From Nanohaloarchaea archaeon PL-Br10_U2g5 (GTDB taxonomy: Archaea > Halobacteriota > Halobacteria > Halobacteriales > Haloferacaceae), in NCBI GenBank assembly GCA_001564205.1, contig LKMY01000076.1, positions 1 to 7,580 of the forward strand: a stretch of DNA of 7,580 bases, given 5' to 3'. A program made the position numbers and the translations under genes. Shown here in pieces: positions 6,143 through 7,580 of the stretch (the stretch's first letter is position 1; each line of letters starts with the position of its first letter). A model generated the notes under the pieces. It did no database searches. It saw only the letters and a program-made list of their open reading frames with translations, and had not been told where the DNA came from.

Positions 6143-6198
6143 CAGCAGTTGAGCGAGCGCGTTTCGCGGTCGGCGGTGCGGTCGCGGTCCCGAGCCAT
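6142..6198 (-). CDS. 18-codon mini-ORF bridging mch and the downstream gene
   Basis: The ATG at 6198-6196 shares its A with the last base of the mch stop TGA (6200-6198). The frame runs 18 codons (M-A-R-D-R-D-R-T-A-D-R-E-T-R-S-L-N-C) to a TGA at 6144-6142, which in turn shares its A with the ATG of the 180-residue gene. It fills the gap with no spare base. Of its 17 codons after ATG, 15 end in G or C, better than the frame of the downstream gene over the same bases. It may be a translated coupling peptide, the original N-terminus of the downstream protein cut off by a frameshift, or chance. No homology can be judged at this length. Confidence 0.3.
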   Translation of the reverse strand: MARDRDRTADRETRSLNC

Positions 6199-7136
6199 CA
6201 GCGGTAGCCGAACGACTCCGCCAGCAGCTCCTCGTCCGTCTCACCGACGGTATAGACGGGCCCGTCGACGACGTCGACAGTGACTTTCGCCGGCGCGAAG
6301 ATGCTCTCTGGAACCTCATAAAAGTCCCAGTCGGCCTCCTCGAACACGTCGACGAACGGTGTTCCGTACTCGTCGCGGGCGGTCGAGACGATCTGCTCGA
6401 ATCGATCGTCGTCGCGCGCGACCTGCAGGTGAACCTCCCCGCCGTAGGCTAGGGCGTCGTTCGTCCGTCCCATCGCGAGGTTCTCGTCGCGGGTGACCGG
6501 CGCCATCGGGGCGGAACCGGAGGCGTGGAGCACGTCGGTGGGTTCGTAGCCGACTTCCAGCAGACGGAACACGGCGAGCTCTGCGGCGCGCGCCGCGGTC
6601 GCAACCGATCCGGCGGTCGAACCGGTGGCGTAGGTCGGGAGGAAGACGCCCTCGGTGCCGACCTCGGCCAGATCGGCGACGTGTTCTGCGACCTCCTCGG
6701 TCGGGAGCGTCGTTGACTCGACGGTCAGCGTCGCGAACTCCGAGGAGTCGTAGTAGCCCACGCGCTCGAACTCCGTCTCTTGGCCGACCAGCGCTCGGGC
6801 CGGACCGGAACCGAGCCCCTCGAAGCCGCTCTCGAAGGCGAGCTCCCAGCCGGCTTTCTGTGAACAGAGGAGTGCGACGGCGGGGTGATCGGTCGACAGC
6901 TCGACGTACTGGCGCGGGGCATCAGCCACCTCGCCCATGGAGGTTCGGAGGTTCGCGAGCCCAGCAGTCTGAATCTCGGCGAGCAGCAGTCCCGCCTCGA
7001 CGCCGCCGGCAGCGTCGACACCGAAATCGACGATGGTGGCGCCGTTGTCCAGCTCGTAGCCGACGACGTCGAGCTCGCCGGCGAAGTCGAGCGCCTCGTC
7101 GACGAGTTCGATTGCGGTCCGATTGATACTTTCCAT
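6198..7136 (-). CDS. mch: Methenyltetrahydromethanopterin cyclohydrolase
   Basis: A 312-residue Mch, close to the usual 310-325. It interconverts N5,N10-methenyl- and N5-formyl-tetrahydromethanopterin in the cytosol; in haloarchaea, which make no methane, the enzyme is thought to serve C1 transfer on a folate-type carrier. Family stretches are clear along the whole length: N31-G-A-T-I-V-D-F-G-V, G50-L-L-L-A-E, S81-T-D-H-P-A-V-A-L-L-C-S-Q-K-A-G-W, G109-S-G-P-A-R-A-L, Y169-A-T-G-S-T-A-G-S, and A209-P-M-A-P-V. R183 and E186, reported as active-site residues in the Archaeoglobus fulgidus enzyme, occur here at the same numbers in A-R-A-A-E. ATG 7136 begins the typical N-terminus (M-E-S-I-N-R). The frame stays open upstream to 7403, but that part is Arg-rich shadow over the next gene. 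The stop overlaps the ATG of a mini-ORF; no other pterin or folate gene is in the window. Confidence 0.96.
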   Translation of the reverse strand: MESINRTAIELVDEALDFAGELDVVGYELDNGATIVDFGVDAAGGVEAGLLLAEIQTAGLANLRTSMGEVADAPRQYVELSTDHPAVALLCSQKAGWELAFESGFEGLGSGPARALVGQETEFERVGYYDSSEFATLTVESTTLPTEEVAEHVADLAEVGTEGVFLPTYATGSTAGSVATAARAAELAVFRLLEVGYEPTDVLHASGSAPMAPVTRDENLAMGRTNDALAYGGEVHLQVARDDDRFEQIVSTARDEYGTPFVDVFEEADWDFYEVPESIFAPAKVTVDVVDGPVYTVGETDEELLAESFGYR

Positions 7137-7180
7137 ACCGGCTCCTTCTCGCTCCCGCGTTAAGGGGTTTGTTTGTTGTC
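7137..7180 (-). promoter_or_regulatory. mch promoter region with both a TATA box and a Shine-Dalgarno site
   Basis: On the minus strand CCTTAAC (plus 7159-7165) is centred about 26 nt before ATG 7136, preceded by an A-rich stretch (AACAAACAAAC, plus 7168-7178) that could serve as the BRE. Between the TATA box and ATG there is also AAGGAG (plus 7142-7147), 5 nt from the ATG, a good Shine-Dalgarno match. If transcription starts near 7137 the Shine-Dalgarno site would not be in the mRNA; if it starts from a weaker element further upstream, it would be used. Confidence 0.5.
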
Positions 7181-7203
7181 CTCGACAGATCCGCGGCCGG
7201 CGG

Positions 7204-7229
7204 GCCGGTCTCGGGGCGCTTAGACCGGC
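7204..7229 (-). terminator. Stem-loop over the stop codon of the 103-residue gene
   Basis: GCCGGTCT (7204-7211) and AGACCGGC (7222-7229) form a perfect 8-bp inverted repeat with a 10-nt loop. One arm covers the last codons and the stop codon of the 103-residue gene. No U-tract follows on the minus strand, so it is not a bacterial-type terminator; it could protect or process the 3' end. An 8-bp pair at this spacing is not rare by chance in such GC-rich DNA. Confidence 0.25.
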
Positions 7230-7531
7230 TCGACGCGGAACACGTACTCGTCGTATGCGCTGTCTAGGTTCGTCGGTCCCTCGGCGACCGTATGATCCAC
7301 ACAGAGGAGCGAAGTCGCCTCCACGGCCCCTTTTCCGGTCTCTTCTTGATACCGTTCGGTGACCGAGAACTCGGCGGGTTCGGCGCATCCCCGGCGGTAA
7401 CACTCGGTCGGCCCGTCGTCCGACGGCTCCGCCTCGTCAGCGCGCGAGCGTGCCTCGGTGATGTCACGCTCAATGCGCCGACGCTCCTCGTTTCGTGCCT
7501 GCTTGTCGCGTCCCGATTTCGTGTCCGGCAT
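7220..7531 (-). CDS. Small putative zinc-binding protein of unknown function
   Basis: A 103-residue soluble protein. Residues 5-35 are a highly charged Lys/Arg/Glu helix (R13-N-E-E-R-R-R-I-E-R), followed by an acidic linker (about 33-40). From 43 on a compact domain carries C44-x4-C49, then F55-S-V-T-E-R-Y, and L75-L-C77-V-D-H80. The C-x4-C ... C-x2-H set could hold one zinc ion, similar to small zinc-ribbon proteins. The end (Y93-D-E-Y-V-F-R-V) reads as a beta strand. I cannot name a family or a job; RNA, DNA or protein binding are all possible. ATG 7531 is the only sensible start, with a TATA-like element 27 nt upstream. It stands alone, followed by the mch promoter. Confidence 0.82.
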   Translation of the reverse strand: MPDTKSGRDKQARNEERRRIERDITEARSRADEAEPSDDGPTECYRRGCAEPAEFSVTERYQEETGKGAVEATSLLCVDHTVAEGPTNLDSAYDEYVFRVEPV

Positions 7532-7562
7532 ACGTCACGCGTCGGGCGTCAGGGTCATAACG
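7532..7562 (-). promoter_or_regulatory. TATA-like element for the 103-residue gene
   Basis: On the minus strand GTTATGA (plus 7555-7561) is centred 27 nt before ATG 7531 in otherwise GC-rich DNA, again the leaderless spacing. No Shine-Dalgarno sequence precedes the ATG. The remaining 18 bases to the window edge show nothing recognisable. Confidence 0.5.
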
Positions 7563-7580
7563 CTACGGGCGATTCGGAAC

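Noticed and set aside
5636..6283. A 215-codon open frame on the plus strand opposite the 180-residue gene
   Set aside because: Its C-terminus is a low-complexity Arg/Ser/Pro tail that runs into the 3' end of mch on the other strand. It has no promoter, and the minus-strand frame has better codon use and protein-like composition.
7137..7403. N-terminal extension of Mch
   Set aside because: It is Arg-rich, overlaps the 103-residue gene on the same strand, and is absent from the Mch family, whose N-terminus matches ATG 7136.
1..7580. Search for defence, mobile or other multi-gene accessory systems
   Set aside because: No nuclease, transposase, integrase, toxin-antitoxin pair, CRISPR repeat, phage gene, att-like repeat or tRNA was seen. 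Gene content, codon use and promoters look like core haloarchaeal chromosome.

Overview
The window looks like a stretch of ordinary chromosome from a halophilic archaeon (class Halobacteria). The reasons are very high GC with strongly GC-rich third codon positions, acidic Asp/Glu-rich proteins, AT-rich TATA-like boxes about 27 nt upstream of start codons with almost no leader, and a gene set (DUF92 membrane protein, monofunctional HisI, PhoU/TrkA-C protein, Mch in a non-methanogen context) typical of haloarchaea. The genus cannot be fixed from the sequence alone. I see no rRNA, tRNA, CRISPR, insertion sequence, integrase or phage gene, and no clear change in composition.

Layout. Plus strand, 53-3965: a 462-residue DUF92 membrane protein, followed after 1 nt by a GNAT N-acetyltransferase; then, from its own promoter, hisI (phosphoribosyl-AMP cyclohydrolase), whose stop codon overlaps the start of a 383-residue coiled-coil protein of unknown function; then, from another promoter, a 132-residue unknown protein. 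Minus strand, 7531-3972: a 103-residue putative zinc-binding protein; mch (methenyl-tetrahydromethanopterin cyclohydrolase) with a 180-residue unknown protein behind it; then a PhoU/TrkA-C tandem protein with a SnoaL-like protein coupled to it by a GTGA overlap. The two halves converge at 3965/3972 with only 6 nt between stop codons. Coding density is about 95%, and no intergenic gap exceeds 100 nt.

How the genes work together. Most are housekeeping and belong to unrelated pathways: histidine synthesis (hisI), C1-carrier metabolism (mch), regulation of ion or phosphate transport (PhoU/TrkA-C), and perhaps isoprenoid-alcohol phosphorylation (DUF92, by analogy only). Tight spacing suggests co-expression for DUF92 with GNAT, hisI with the coiled-coil protein, mch with the 180-residue protein, and PhoU/TrkA-C with the SnoaL-like protein.

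I found no convincing new multi-gene system. The points most worth a second look are an 18-codon mini-ORF that exactly tiles the gap between mch and the next gene through two TGATG junctions (or the trace of a frameshift there), a gap-free internal duplication of exactly 200 residues in the PhoU/TrkA-C protein, and a run of seven G at the end of the DUF92 gene where loss of one G would fuse it to the acetyltransferase.
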